The notes under the pieces: model-generated
The model's input: the letters and a program-made list of their open reading frames with translations, nothing else
What the model was told of the DNA's origin: nothing
Databases searched by the model: none
Position numbers and translations under genes: made by a program
Shown: one piece after another, positions 15,863 to 24,383 of the stretch
How positions within the stretch are numbered: position 1 is the first letter of the stretch
Layout: each line of letters starts with the position of its first letter
NCBI RefSeq assembly: GCF_000722765.2
Contig: NZ_CP028415.1
Coordinates: 440,501-504,500, forward strand
DNA from: Streptococcus mitis
GTDB taxonomy: Bacteria; Bacillota; Bacilli; Lactobacillales; Streptococcaceae
DNA: 64,000 nt
Reading direction: 5' to 3'

Positions 15863-17659
15863 ATGGAACAAAAACACCGTTCAGAATTTCCAGAGAAGGA
15901 ACTTTGGGATTTAACAGCCCTATATCAAGACCGTGAGGATTTCTTGCGTGCAATCGAGAAGGCTCGCGAAGACATCAATCAATTTAGCCGTGATTACAAG
16001 GGAAATCTTCATACTTTTGAAGATTTTGAGAAGGCCTTTGCGGAATTGGAACAAATCTACATTCAGATGAGCCATATTGGTAACTATGGCTTTATGCCTC
16101 AGACGACAGACTATAGCAATGACGAATTTGCCAATATTGCCCAAGCTGGTATGGAATTTGAAACAGATGCCAGTGTAGCCTTGACCTTTTTTGACGATGC
16201 TTTGGTGGAAGCTGATGAGAAAGTCTTGGACCGTTTGGGGGAACTTCCCCACTTGACGGCAGCTATTCGTCAGGCCAAAATCAAAAAAGCCCACTACCTT
16301 GGAGCAGATGTGGAGAAGGCCTTGACCAATCTCGGTGAAGTTTTCTACAGTCCACAGGATATTTACACTAAGATGCGAGCTGGTGACTTTGAAATGGCTG
16401 ACTTTGAAGCTCATGGCAAGACCTACAAAAACAGTTTTGTTACCTATGAGAATTTCTACCAAAACCACGAGGACGCAGAGGTTCGTGAGAAATCCTTCCG
16501 TTCCTTCTCAGAGGGACTTCGTAAGCACCAAAATACGGCTGCCGCAGCCTATTTAGCCCAAGTCAAGTCTGAAAAACTCTTGGCGGATATGAAGGGCTAT
16601 GACTCAGTTTTTGATTATCTTTTAGCTGAGCAGGAAGTAGACCGTACCATGTTTGACCGTCAGATTGACCTCATCATGAAGGATTTTGCGCCAGTTGCTC
16701 AGAGATACCTCAAGCATGTTGCCAAGGTAAATGGTCTTGAAAAGATGACCTTTGCAGACTGGAAATTGGACTTGGATAGTGCACTCAATCCTGAAGTGAC
16801 TATTGATGATGCCTATGATTTGGTCATGAAGTCGGTAGAACCTTTGGGGCAGGAATATTGTCAGGAAGTTGCTCGTTACCAAGAAGAACGCTGGGTGGAC
16901 TTTGCTGCTAATAGTGGCAAAGATTCTGGTGGTTATGCGGCGGATCCATATCGCGTGCACCCATATGTCCTTATGAGTTGGACAGGCCGTTTGAGTGATG
17001 TCTATACCTTGATTCATGAGATTGGGCATTCTGGTCAATTCATCTTTTCGGACAATCACCAGAGCTACTTCAATGCCCACATGTCTACCTACTATGTCGA
17101 AGCACCGTCAACCTTCAATGAGTTACTTTTAAGTGATTACTTGGAGCACCAGTCTGACGACCCTCGTCAAAAACGCTTTGCTCTGGCTCACCGCTTGACA
17201 GACACCTACTTCCATAACTTTATTACTCACCTCTTGGAAGCAGCCTTCCAGCGTAAGGTGTATACATTGATTGAAGAAGGGGAGACCTTCGGAGCAAGCA
17301 AACTCAATAGTATTATGAAGGAAGTCTTGACGGATTTCTGGGGAGATGCCATTGAAATCGACGATGATGCAGCTTTGACTTGGATGCGCCAAGCTCACTA
17401 CTACATGGGCTTGTATAGCTACACCTACTCAGCAGGACTAGTCATCTCGACAGCTGGTTACCTCCATCTTAAAAACTCAGAAACTGGAGCTGAAGACTGG
17501 CTCAATCTCCTCAAATCAGGTGGTAGCAAGACACCACTTGAGTCAGCCATGATTATCGGTGCTGATATTTCAACAGACAAACCACTCCGTGATACCATTC
17601 AATTCTTGTCAGACACGGTTGACCAGATTATCACCTACAGTGCCCAGTTGGGAGAGTAG
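15863..17659 (+). CDS. pepF: oligoendopeptidase F
   Basis: 598 residues. M3-family zinc metallopeptidase of the cytoplasm that cuts oligopeptides. The zinc motif HEIGHSGQF (HEXXH) is at about residue 385, with the downstream Glu in EAPSTFNELLLSDY. The N-terminal M3 helical lobe is present (LYQDREDFLRAIEKA). It follows rsmE by 10 bases with RBS AAGAGGAAGAA, so it probably shares the prmA-rsmE transcript. Confidence 0.95.
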   Translation: MEQKHRSEFPEKELWDLTALYQDREDFLRAIEKAREDINQFSRDYKGNLHTFEDFEKAFAELEQIYIQMSHIGNYGFMPQTTDYSNDEFANIAQAGMEFETDASVALTFFDDALVEADEKVLDRLGELPHLTAAIRQAKIKKAHYLGADVEKALTNLGEVFYSPQDIYTKMRAGDFEMADFEAHGKTYKNSFVTYENFYQNHEDAEVREKSFRSFSEGLRKHQNTAAAAYLAQVKSEKLLADMKGYDSVFDYLLAEQEVDRTMFDRQIDLIMKDFAPVAQRYLKHVAKVNGLEKMTFADWKLDLDSALNPEVTIDDAYDLVMKSVEPLGQEYCQEVARYQEERWVDFAANSGKDSGGYAADPYRVHPYVLMSWTGRLSDVYTLIHEIGHSGQFIFSDNHQSYFNAHMSTYYVEAPSTFNELLLSDYLEHQSDDPRQKRFALAHRLTDTYFHNFITHLLEAAFQRKVYTLIEEGETFGASKLNSIMKEVLTDFWGDAIEIDDDAALTWMRQAHYYMGLYSYTYSAGLVISTAGYLHLKNSETGAEDWLNLLKSGGSKTPLESAMIIGADISTDKPLRDTIQFLSDTVDQIITYSAQLGE

Positions 17660-17682
17660 GGGAATAGAGAGCTTGTTCTAGA

Positions 17683-17838
17683 ATGATGTTTATGAGCTTG
17701 TTAAGCGTCATTCTATTTGTTTTAGCTGTAGCTATTTTCAAACACGCCGTTGAAGGTCGTGATGTTAAATTTAAACTTGCTGTAGAGTTGATATTGATAG
17801 TTATTTACTTCATTGTATATCAGATTGTGTTTAATTGA
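17683..17838 (+). CDS. small two-helix membrane protein, 51 aa
   Basis: ATG ATG TTT ATG start; 51 codons. Two hydrophobic stretches (SLLSVILFVLAVAIF and LAVELILIVIYFIVYQIVF) are separated by a charged loop KHAVEGRDVKFK. The loop and codon pattern look like a genuine gene, but the RBS is weak and no family is recognised. It sits in the 246-base gap between pepF and the DUF2785 gene. Confidence 0.5.
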   Translation: MMFMSLLSVILFVLAVAIFKHAVEGRDVKFKLAVELILIVIYFIVYQIVFN

Positions 17839-17905
17839 GAATTCAATATTAAGTCATTTAAGGCTGGTTTTTTGAACAGCTGCTAGAAATGTAGAGGTAT
17901 TGACC

Positions 17906-18697
17906 ATGTATCAAAAGTTACGTAGAAAAATAGCAGAAGAAAAACCAAGTTATAACCAGGAAGAAATCCAGTGGTTGCTTGATCATTTGGGAGATTCTTC
18001 TCCAGAAATTCGCGATGACCTTGTTTTTACAAGCTTTGCTAGAGGGATTCAGAAAGAGCTATTTACACAGGAACAATTTCATTTCATTGCTGAGGAAATT
18101 TCATCTGATGGAGGGTTAGATAAAGAGATTGATAAGGTAGGCCTGTCAACCCTTGAACGTTCTTTTAGAGCACTTGTTTATGCAAATCTCTTGTCTGCAG
18201 ATGCCAACCAGCAATCGATTTTTTATCAGGGATTAAATGCAGGAATTCGTAATGTCCTTTTAAATCAAGGTTTGTATTATCTTTCAAAAGAAAAGGATAC
18301 AAGGGGTTTTTCAAGTCGATATGGTTGGGTTCATGCTTTTGCACATGGAGCCGATTTACTGACAGAGGTGGTTTGTCATCCAAACTTTCCTAAAAACAGA
18401 GTTCATGAAGTATTTGATATACTTGGCCAACTATTTAAAAGAATTTCGATTCGCTTTACAGATGATGAGGATTGGCGTTTAGCAAGAGTGATCTATGAAC
18501 CTATTTTACAAGGGAAGTTGGAGCAAGAGCAAGTAGCTTCTTGGATAAAAGCTGTTGACTTTCCGATAGAAGAAAGGGAAGATTTTTATAAATTTTCCAA
18601 CTTCAGATCCTGTCTGTTGGAAGTCTATGTCCAACTTGACCAGAGAAATAGTTTACAAGATGACTTGAAAGAAGCTATCCAGTCTTTTCAATACTAG
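17906..18697 (+). CDS. DUF2785 domain protein
   Basis: 263 residues from the ATG at 17906 (MYQKLRRKIAEE), chosen because GAGG lies 8 bases before it; the TTG two codons earlier is less well placed. All-helical protein with the DUF2785 core: ERSFRALVYANLLSAD, then YGWVHAFAHGADLLTEVVCHP, then RLARVIYEPIL. The conserved HAFAHGADL suggests a structural or active site, but function is unknown. Ends in a bidirectional terminator shared with butA. Confidence 0.8.
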   Translation: MYQKLRRKIAEEKPSYNQEEIQWLLDHLGDSSPEIRDDLVFTSFARGIQKELFTQEQFHFIAEEISSDGGLDKEIDKVGLSTLERSFRALVYANLLSADANQQSIFYQGLNAGIRNVLLNQGLYYLSKEKDTRGFSSRYGWVHAFAHGADLLTEVVCHPNFPKNRVHEVFDILGQLFKRISIRFTDDEDWRLARVIYEPILQGKLEQEQVASWIKAVDFPIEEREDFYKFSNFRSCLLEVYVQLDQRNSLQDDLKEAIQSFQY

Positions 18698-18764
18698 GGA
18701 TAAGCTAATATTACTTATTGAAAGAGTTTCTATTGTATCCTCCTAACTAATAATGAAAACTAAT

Positions 18765-18797
18765 AAAAGAGGTTGAATCATTTTCCAACCTCTTTTT
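18765..18797. terminator. bidirectional terminator between DUF2785 gene and butA
   Basis: AAAAGAGGTTG (18765-18775) and CAACCTCTTTT (18786-18796) form an 11-bp stem with A and T runs on the two sides. Confidence 0.85.
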
Positions 18798-18804
18798 GTG
18801 TATT

Positions 18805-19569
18805 TTAATGGAATTGCATACCACCATCAACGATAATGGTTTGTCCTGTAATGTAGTTTGAATCTGGTCCTGCAAGGAAGCTGACAGCAGCAGCCACATC
18901 TTCTGGTTCAGATAGACGTTTTAGGGTAATATCTTTTGCAAATGTCTGCATACCCCATTCGTCATCTTTTCCTGCATTTTTACCAACTTCATGAGCGATG
19001 TCGTACATCATTGGTGTTTTCACAATACCTGGTGCGTAGGCGTTAACAGTGATGCCTGAGTCTGCTAAATCACGTGCTAATGTTTGCGTAATTCCACGAA
19101 CAGCAAATTTGGTTCCACCATAAACAGTTAGATTTGGATTACCGACTACCCCGGCTTGAGAGGTTGCGTTGATAATTTTACCTCCGTGGCCAAGTGCTTT
19201 AAATTGCGCTTGTGCAGCTTGTGAACCCCAAATGACACCACCAACATTGATTCCGAAAGTACGTGTAAATTGTTCCTCAGTAATTGTATCAAGAGGAGTA
19301 GTTGGAGCAACACCAGCGTTATTTATGACAACATTCAAATCACCAAAATGGTCAACAACCTTTTGAAATGCTTGTGCAACTTCTGCCTGTTTCGAAACAT
19401 CAGCCACGACAGCAAAGGCATTTTCAGCTGATAATTCGGCAACAGCTTTTTCAGCTGTTTCGGGATTGTAGTCTAAGACTCCCACCTTAAAGCCATCTTG
19501 AACCAATCGTTTTGCGATTGCAAAACCGATTCCTTGACCTGCACCTGTGACAATAGCAACTTTAGACAT
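18805..19569 (-). CDS. butA: diacetyl/acetoin reductase, short-chain dehydrogenase
   Basis: 254 residues from the ATG at 19569 (MSKVAIVTG), preceded by AAGGAGGAATCAT. SDR fold: [11 protein letters not shown]-binding loop (about 8-15), NNAGV (about 86-90), the Ser of NATSQAG, catalytic YGGTK (about 152-156) and the C-terminal VDGGM. Length and sequence resemble lactic-acid-bacterial ButA, which reduces diacetyl to (S)-acetoin and acetoin to 2,3-butanediol with NADH. A related sugar or alcohol SDR cannot be excluded. Monocistronic. Confidence 0.82.
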   Translation of the reverse strand: MSKVAIVTGAGQGIGFAIAKRLVQDGFKVGVLDYNPETAEKAVAELSAENAFAVVADVSKQAEVAQAFQKVVDHFGDLNVVINNAGVAPTTPLDTITEEQFTRTFGINVGGVIWGSQAAQAQFKALGHGGKIINATSQAGVVGNPNLTVYGGTKFAVRGITQTLARDLADSGITVNAYAPGIVKTPMMYDIAHEVGKNAGKDDEWGMQTFAKDITLKRLSEPEDVAAAVSFLAGPDSNYITGQTIIVDGGMQFH

Positions 19570-19824
19570 ATGATTCCTCCTTGGTATCCACGATACCATT
19601 CAAACGTTCATAAAAGAACAGCAAAGTTGTAAAAATTAGTTCAAATGAGGGAATAAATAATTTATTAGAACTATATTGACATTATATACCTTTAGAAAAA
19701 ATGTTTCAACTAAACACTACCGTTTTTAGAGAATTTTATCCTGAAAATTTCCAAACAATTTTCTTGAAACCCTTTCCCTCTTTTGATAGACTAGTACCTA
19801 GTTTTTGAAAAAAGGAGAAAGAAA

Positions 19825-20493
19825 ATGAAAAAATTTGTTGCTGAATTAATCGGTACTTTTATGCTTGTGTTCGTCGGAACAGGAGCTGTTGTTTTTGGAA
19901 ATGGTCTTGAAGGTCTTGGTCATCTTGGAATTGCTTTTGCCTTTGGTCTGGCAATCGTGGTTGCAGCCTACTCAATCGGAACTATTTCAGGTGCTCACTT
20001 GAACCCAGCGGTTTCGATCGCTATGTTTGTAAACAAACGTTTATCATCTTCAGAGCTTGTAAACTACATCCTTGGACAAGTAGTTGGAGCTTTCCTTGCG
20101 TCAGCTGCGGTATTCTTCCTCTTGTCTAACTCAGGCATGTCTACTGCTAGTCTTGGTGAAAATGCCTTGGCAAACGGTGTCACTGTCTTGGGTGGTTTCT
20201 TGTTTGAAGTCATCGCAACCTTCTTGTTTGTCTTGGTTATCATGACTGTGACATCAGTAAGCAAGGGCAATGGCGCGATTGCTGGTTTGGTAATTGGTTT
20301 GTCCTTGATGGCGATGATTCTTGTCGGATTGAACATTACTGGACTTTCAGTAAACCCAGCTCGTAGCTTGGCACCAGCTGTTTTGGTAGGTGGCGCAGCT
20401 CTTCAACAAGTTTGGATTTTCATCCTTGCGCCAATCGTTGGTGGGGTTCTTGCAGCCCTCGTTGCAAAAAACTTCCTTGGAACAGAAGAATAA
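19825..20493 (+). CDS. aquaporin (MIP family)
   Basis: 222 residues, six membrane helices. The two half-helix NPA motifs are present: HLNPAVS (about 62-68) and SVNPARS (about 176-182). The short loops and small size point to a water/small-solute channel of AqpZ/AqpC type rather than a large glycerol facilitator. The pneumococcal equivalent at this locus is Pn-AqpC, reported to affect oxidative stress. RBS AAAGGAGAAAG precedes the ATG. Followed directly by a terminator. Confidence 0.9.
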   Translation: MKKFVAELIGTFMLVFVGTGAVVFGNGLEGLGHLGIAFAFGLAIVVAAYSIGTISGAHLNPAVSIAMFVNKRLSSSELVNYILGQVVGAFLASAAVFFLLSNSGMSTASLGENALANGVTVLGGFLFEVIATFLFVLVIMTVTSVSKGNGAIAGLVIGLSLMAMILVGLNITGLSVNPARSLAPAVLVGGAALQQVWIFILAPIVGGVLAALVAKNFLGTEE

Positions 20494-20502
20494 TTGAAAC
20501 TC

Positions 20503-20542
20503 AAAAAGCCTTGCTCCTCATTTTGAAGAACAGGGCTTTTTC
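20503..20542 (+). terminator. terminator of the aquaporin gene
   Basis: AAAAAGCC (20503-20510) pairs with GGCTTTTT (20534-20541), with partial inner pairing TTG/CAG; the T run follows the stem. Confidence 0.8.
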
Positions 20543-20547
20543 GTATG

Positions 20548-20731
20548 ATACTCTTCGAAAATCTCTTCAAATCACGTCAGCTTAACCTTGCCGTATGTAT
20601 GTTACTGACTTCGTGCAACCTCAAAACAGTGTTTTGAGCTGACTTCGTCAGTATTATCTATAACCTCAAAGCAGTGCTTTAAGCAACCTGCGGCTAGCTT
20701 CCTAGTTTGCTTTTTAATTTTCATTGAGTAT
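20548..20731 (-). repeat. MITE-like dispersed repeat, copy A (about 184 bp)
   Basis: Begins ATACTCTTCGAAAAT and ends ATTTTCATTGAGTAT; it is the reverse complement of copies B (37783), C (43550) and D (46390). The inside has the CTGACTTCGTCAG and AACCTCAAA(A/G)CAGTG(T/C)TTT sub-repeats seen in copy D. Non-coding. It separates the aquaporin terminator from queF. Confidence 0.85.
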
Positions 20732-20735
20732 GAGT

Positions 20736-21227
20736 TTAACGGTTGTCAATTTTCTCTGGATAAAGGTCGTGTTGGAAGAGGCGTTGTTCTGCCAAGCCTT
20801 CATACTTAGTTCCTGGCTTACCGTAGTTGTAGTAGGGGTCAATTGAGATGCCACCGCGCGGAGTGAATTTTCCCCAGACTTCTAAATAGCGAGGATCTAG
20901 CAAGTTGACCAAGTCTTTCCCGATGGTGTTGATACAGTTTTCGTGGAAATCTCCGTGATTTCGGTAGCTAAAGAGGTAGAGTTTGAGAGATTTTGACTCA
21001 ACACAGAGCTTGTCAGGGATGTAGGAAATATAGATAGTTGCAAAGTCTGGCTGAGCGGTAATAGGGCAAAGTGAGGTAAATTCAGGACAGTTAAATTTGA
21101 TGAAATAGTCATTTTCCACATGACGATTGTCAAAGGATTCCAGGACTTCTGGTTGATACTCGAAAATGTAGTTGGTTTCTTTGTTGCCGAGGAGGCTTAG
21201 GTTTTTCATTTCTTCTTGTTGTGACAT
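20736..21227 (-). CDS. queF: NADPH-dependent preQ0 reductase
   Basis: 163 residues, the type I (short, YkvM-like) QueF. Reduces the nitrile of preQ0 to preQ1. Catalytic Cys in [13 protein letters not shown] (about residue 54) and the Asp of QPDF; QueF motif [16 protein letters not shown] (substrate Glu and NADPH site), then FHE. Last gene of queC-D-E-F. RBS AAGAAAAAATC is weak. Confidence 0.95.
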   Translation of the reverse strand: MSQQEEMKNLSLLGNKETNYIFEYQPEVLESFDNRHVENDYFIKFNCPEFTSLCPITAQPDFATIYISYIPDKLCVESKSLKLYLFSYRNHGDFHENCINTIGKDLVNLLDPRYLEVWGKFTPRGGISIDPYYNYGKPGTKYEGLAEQRLFQHDLYPEKIDNR

Positions 21228-21245
21228 GATTTTTTCTTTCTAATA

Positions 21246-21962
21246 TTAAACACCACGTTTGTTATCGTAGAGGAGGGTATGCAGTTGAGGAAGGACGCGG
21301 ACATTGCCCCAGCTATCGTCGGCAGCGATGCGTTCCCAGAGTTCTTTGAGACGGTCCAGTTGGTCTTGGACAATATTACCCGTAGCCTTGGGCTCAGGAT
21401 TTCCTGCAGATAAGAAGAGAACATCTGGTTGGTAGCGTTCTTGAATGTCTTTGGCAAAGGCTAAATCCGCATCATCAAAGATAGGGATTTTAAAGGTGAC
21501 CTTGTCTGGATCCAGTTGGGAAACGATAAAGTCCAAGGTCTCAAAGTTGACTTCCATTTTGGATGAAGGAGGTTTGGGACTCAGAGTGACCTGGTCGATG
21601 TCTTTCAACCAATTTTGCCAGCGAGAGCCTTGAGTTTCAACAGCCAGAGTGACACCACGTTCCTTGAGTTTAGTGACGAGTTCAGCCATGTTGGCTGCTA
21701 GGATAGCAGGATTCCCCCCAGACAGGGTGACATAGTCGTAGCTCCCTAATTTATCCAAGGCAGCAATGACTTCGTCAGCTGTCATACGAGTTGGCTTTTC
21801 AGAGCCATCCCAGGTAAAGGCAGAATCGCACCAGTCGCAGTGGTAGTCGCAACCAGCAGTGCGGACAAACATGGTTTTCTGCCCGATAGCACGGCCTTCG
21901 CCTTGAAAGGTTGGACCAAAAATTTCCAAAACTGGTAGTTTGAGGACACGTTCCCTAGTCAT
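21246..21962 (-). CDS. queE: 7-carboxy-7-deazaguanine synthase
   Basis: 238 residues. Radical SAM enzyme converting carboxytetrahydropterin to 7-carboxy-7-deazaguanine. The N-terminal EIFGPTFQGEG substrate segment and the iron-sulfur motif CDYHCDWC (CX3CX2C, residues about 34-41) are intact, as is TLSGGNPA. The start overlaps the end of queD by 8 bases, so the two are translationally coupled. Confidence 0.95.
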   Translation of the reverse strand: MTRERVLKLPVLEIFGPTFQGEGRAIGQKTMFVRTAGCDYHCDWCDSAFTWDGSEKPTRMTADEVIAALDKLGSYDYVTLSGGNPAILAANMAELVTKLKERGVTLAVETQGSRWQNWLKDIDQVTLSPKPPSSKMEVNFETLDFIVSQLDPDKVTFKIPIFDDADLAFAKDIQERYQPDVLFLSAGNPEPKATGNIVQDQLDRLKELWERIAADDSWGNVRVLPQLHTLLYDNKRGV

Positions 21963-22398
21963 CTAACCACTCCCGTCTAAACTCCGCAAAGGAAGTCGGA
22001 GTTTCATAGAGGCGAACGTATTCCAAACGGAGACCACGTTCGTCTGGCAACTCTTGACTCATAGTTTGGAAAATCCAGTAAACCATATTTTCGGCAGTCG
22101 TGTTCATATAAGGTAGGGTTTCATTGAGATAGCGATGATCCAAGTGAGGTTCTAAGTAGTTCTTGTAGATCGCTTTGATGTCTCCAAAATCGTAGGTCAT
22201 GCCCCGTTCATCTAAAAAACCACTGACAGCAATCTGCAGATGATAAGTGTGGCCGTGCAGGGATTTGCATTTTCCCTCATAGTGAAAGAGGTGGTGGGCA
22301 GCATCGAAGGTAAACTCTTTTGATACCAAGGTTCTGTGAGGATTGTAGACAAGAGACTCCCCGGTTTCCTGTTTGATTTCTTTGGGTGCAAAAAACAT
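21955..22398 (-). CDS. queD: 6-carboxytetrahydropterin synthase
   Basis: 147 residues from the ATG at 22398 ([10 protein letters not shown]), whose A is also the last base of the queC stop (TAATG). Zinc-binding histidines are in FDAAHHLFHYEGKC and LHGHTYHL; the catalytic Cys lies in GKCKSLHGH and a Glu in TAENMVYW. Converts dihydroneopterin triphosphate to 6-carboxytetrahydropterin. The longer upstream extension lies within queC. Confidence 0.95.
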   Translation of the reverse strand: MFFAPKEIKQETGESLVYNPHRTLVSKEFTFDAAHHLFHYEGKCKSLHGHTYHLQIAVSGFLDERGMTYDFGDIKAIYKNYLEPHLDHRYLNETLPYMNTTAENMVYWIFQTMSQELPDERGLRLEYVRLYETPTSFAEFRREWLDD

Positions 22399-23051
22399 TA
22401 GGCCTCTCCTTTCTGTGAGAGATAAACATCTAGACCATGTTGACGTAGGTGGCAGGCTGGGCAATCTCCACAGCCACTTCCGATAATCCCGTTGTAGCAG
22501 GTTAAGGTCTTTTCACGAACATAGTCAAAGGCACCGAGTTGGTCGGCTAATTCCCAAGTTTCAGCCTTGTCTAGCCACATGAGAGGTGTTTGGATAACAA
22601 AGTCGTAATCCATGGCAAGGTTGAGGGTAACATTAAGGGATTTGACAAAGACATCCCGACAATCGGGGTAGCCTGAGAAGTCTGTCTCGCAGACACCTGT
22701 CACGATATCTGTAATGCCCCGTTGCTTAGCAAGAACTGCCGCAAAGGATAGAAAGAGGTGGTTGCGACCGTCAACGAAGGTATTGGGAACCTCTCCCTCT
22801 TTTTGCTCAATCTCCATATCAGAGGTCAAGGCATTTTCAGTGATTTGTCCCAGCAGAGACATATCTAGGATATGATGACGAATCCCCTGTTCCTTGGCGA
22901 TTTCTCTAGCAACTTGAATTTCGAGATGATGACGTTGGCCGTAGGCAAAGGTAACGGCTTCGACCGTTTTATAGTGTTCTTTAGCCCAAAAGAGGCAGGT
23001 TGTAGAATCTTGACCGCCGCTAAAGACGACCAAGGCAGATTGACGTTTCAT
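22398..23051 (-). CDS. queC: 7-cyano-7-deazaguanine (preQ0) synthase
   Basis: 217 residues from the ATG at 23051 ([13 protein letters not shown]), RBS AAGGAGTACT. ATP-dependent ligase with the PP-loop SGGQDSTT (about 10-17) and the C-terminal zinc cysteines [16 protein letters not shown]. First gene of the queuosine-precursor operon, behind a riboswitch leader; the N-terminal extension to 23090 falls in the leader. Confidence 0.96.
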   Translation of the reverse strand: MKRQSALVVFSGGQDSTTCLFWAKEHYKTVEAVTFAYGQRHHLEIQVAREIAKEQGIRHHILDMSLLGQITENALTSDMEIEQKEGEVPNTFVDGRNHLFLSFAAVLAKQRGITDIVTGVCETDFSGYPDCRDVFVKSLNVTLNLAMDYDFVIQTPLMWLDKAETWELADQLGAFDYVREKTLTCYNGIIGSGCGDCPACHLRQHGLDVYLSQKGEA

Positions 23052-23086
23052 AGTACTCCTTCCAAAATGGGGAATGTTCAGAGCAC

Positions 23087-23112
23087 GCAAAAAGCTCCCT
23101 TGAGGGAGCTAA
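23087..23112 (-). terminator. riboswitch expression platform: intrinsic terminator before queC
   Basis: Reading minus, AGCTCCCT (23103-23110) pairs with AGGGAGCT (23093-23100) with a 2-base gap, followed by TTTTTGCG. Six bases of the stem (TCAAGG) can instead pair with CCTTGA of the aptamer tail, giving an antiterminator. Confidence 0.8.
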
Positions 23113-23121
23113 AAAATACCA

Positions 23122-23163
23122 AGTCAAGGTTTTTTTTAGCGATGGCATGTCCCAAACATCGTA
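23122..23163 (-). promoter_or_regulatory. preQ1-I-like riboswitch aptamer
   Basis: On the minus strand, P1 is CGATG (23157-23161) with CATCG (23140-23144), enclosing a 12-base loop TTTGGGACATGC, the same loop length as the B. subtilis queC aptamer, with a C just before the 3' P1 strand. An A-rich tail CTAAAAAAAACCTT follows and can form the H-type pseudoknot GG/CC. It lies in front of preQ1 biosynthetic genes. Recognition is by eye; no covariance search was possible. Confidence 0.8.
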
Positions 23164-23176
23164 GTATTCTACCTAT

Positions 23177-23205
23177 AGTCTAGCATATTTTTTGAAAAAT
23201 GGCAA
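23177..23205 (-). promoter_or_regulatory. promoter of the que operon
   Basis: TTGCCA (23200-23205), 17-base spacer, TAGACT (23177-23182) preceded by TGC, i.e. an extended -10, on the minus strand just upstream of the aptamer. Confidence 0.6.
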
Positions 23206-23215
23206 AGGGCAAGAA

Positions 23216-23246
23216 AAAAGAGACCAAAGCAAGTACTTGGTCTCTA
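23216..23246 (-). terminator. terminator of trxA
   Basis: Minus strand GAGACCAAG... pairs with ...TTGGTCTC, followed by TTTTTTC; lies just after the trxA stop codon. Confidence 0.8.
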
Positions 23247-23252
23247 GTATGA

Positions 23253-23567
23253 TTAGCTCAATTCAGCAACGATGGCCTTGATTTGTTCTGCAGTATGAAC
23301 ACCTGCAACTTGTTTGACAACTTGGCCGTCTTTTTTGAAGAGAAGGGTTGGGATAGACATGATACCAAAAGCACGAGCTGTGTTTGGATTTTCATCAACG
23401 TCCATTTTAACGATTTTCAAAACATCTTCTGAAAGTTCTTCAGACAATTTGTCCAAGATTGGACCTTGCATACGACATGGACCACACCAAGTTGCCCAGA
23501 AGTCTACCAAGACCAAACCGTCTTTAGTTTCTTGTTCGAATGTTGCGTCTGTAATTGCTTTTGCCAT
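23253..23567 (-). CDS. trxA: thioredoxin
   Basis: 104 residues. Active site WATWCGPCR (about 28-36) and cis-Pro SIPTLL (about 73-78), a canonical thioredoxin that reduces protein disulfides in the cytoplasm. RBS AAGGAGAAATAC. The DUF4649 gene lies 15 bases upstream on the same strand, so the two are probably co-transcribed. Confidence 0.97.
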   Translation of the reverse strand: MAKAITDATFEQETKDGLVLVDFWATWCGPCRMQGPILDKLSEELSEDVLKIVKMDVDENPNTARAFGIMSIPTLLFKKDGQVVKQVAGVHTAEQIKAIVAELS

Positions 23568-23582
23568 TGTATTTCTCCTTTT

Positions 23583-23804
23583 TTAGTTATATTGGCTTAA
23601 ATCTTGTTTCTTGAGATAGAAGAAGATATCTCCATAAGTCCCATGGTAGTCCAAATCATGACCCTTGTAAGTTAATTTTTGGACAGGGTAGTAGTCTGCG
23701 ACGCCGATAAGGCAAGCTTGTTGTGAACGATCAAAGTCTTCATAAGATTCGAAAGTTACAGTTCTTTCGTTCTTGCTGGCATCTAGATAGGTAATTTCAA
23801 TCAT
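23583..23804 (-). CDS. DUF4649 family small protein
   Basis: 73 residues from the ATG at 23804 (MIEITYLDASKNE), preceded by AAAGGAGTTTTTAAA. Matches the streptococcal DUF4649 family from memory (ITYLD...R.VTF.SYEDF..SQQACLIGVADYYPV); function unknown. A TTGCGCACGCAA palindrome lies about 70 bases upstream, a second copy of the motif in front of the neighbouring marR gene. Confidence 0.78.
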   Translation of the reverse strand: MIEITYLDASKNERTVTFESYEDFDRSQQACLIGVADYYPVQKLTYKGHDLDYHGTYGDIFFYLKKQDLSQYN

Positions 23805-23873
23805 TTTAAAAACTCCTTTGTTTAATGATGACTTTATTTTACTCCTTGTAAAAGAGAATGTCAAGAAAAATGA

Positions 23874-23885
23874 TTGCGCACGCAA
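23874..23885. promoter_or_regulatory. palindrome TTGCGCACGCAA, candidate MarR operator 1
   Basis: Preceded by TGA as in the second copy (24358-24369); only one base differs. Lies between marR and the DUF4649-trxA unit. Confidence 0.5.
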
Positions 23886-23903
23886 CTTTTTTCTAAAATC
23901 ATC

Positions 23904-24284
23904 TTAAATCAAGAAATCCAAACCAGTTTCCAAGCTTTCTTCGACAGCCTTCTGTAGAGCGGCCAGTGTCTTTTGCCCATCACTTGTCAGGCAGATAAAG
24001 CTAGAACGTCTATCTTGATCACAACACATGCGACTAAGTAGACCGCAATTTTTGGCTTCCAAGCGAGCCACCATCCGAGAAACAGCGCTCGGACTCAGAT
24101 GAAGTTTATCTGGCAGGTCAATCTGGCGTAGAGATTTTTCTTGTGCCAAGTCCAGATAGTAGAGCAGATAGAACTCTTTCAAGGTCAGACTTTGCTCGCT
24201 GTGCTGGGCAATAGTCTCTTCCAAGAGACTTTCAATTTCTTTCTGACGCCGATTGAAGTCAAACCATTTTTCCAAATAGGTCAT
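23904..24284 (-). CDS. MarR family transcriptional regulator
   Basis: 126 residues from the ATG at 24284 (MTYLEKWFDFNRRQ), RBS AAAGGAGATACT. Winged HTH: LTLKEFYLLYYLDLAQ, recognition helix LHLSPSAVSRMVARLEAKN (about 62-80), wing DQDRRSSFICLT. Cys residues (NCGLL, RMCCDQD) next to the wing could sense redox or metal, which would fit the trxA neighbourhood; this is speculative. The palindrome at 24358-24369 overlaps its own promoter. Confidence 0.88.
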   Translation of the reverse strand: MTYLEKWFDFNRRQKEIESLLEETIAQHSEQSLTLKEFYLLYYLDLAQEKSLRQIDLPDKLHLSPSAVSRMVARLEAKNCGLLSRMCCDQDRRSSFICLTSDGQKTLAALQKAVEESLETGLDFLI

Positions 24285-24357
24285 AGTATCTCCTTTCTTT
24301 TTAGAGTTATAAATAGAAGAAAGTCCATTCACGGACAGTCTTTGTATCACAAGATGA

Positions 24358-24383
24358 TTGCGCATGCAATAATTATACTACTT
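24358..24383 (-). promoter_or_regulatory. marR promoter with palindromic operator TTGCGCATGCAA
   Basis: Perfect palindrome core at 24358-24369 directly downstream of a minus-strand TATAAT (about 24373-24378), where a repressor would block initiation. The extended form is ATTATTGCATGCGCAATCAT. Confidence 0.6.

Noticed and set aside
20548..20731. Repeat A considered as a BOX or RUP element
   Set aside because: The ends ATACTC/GAGTAT and inner sequence do not match what I know of BOX (boxA-B-C) or RUP; kept as a separate MITE-like family.
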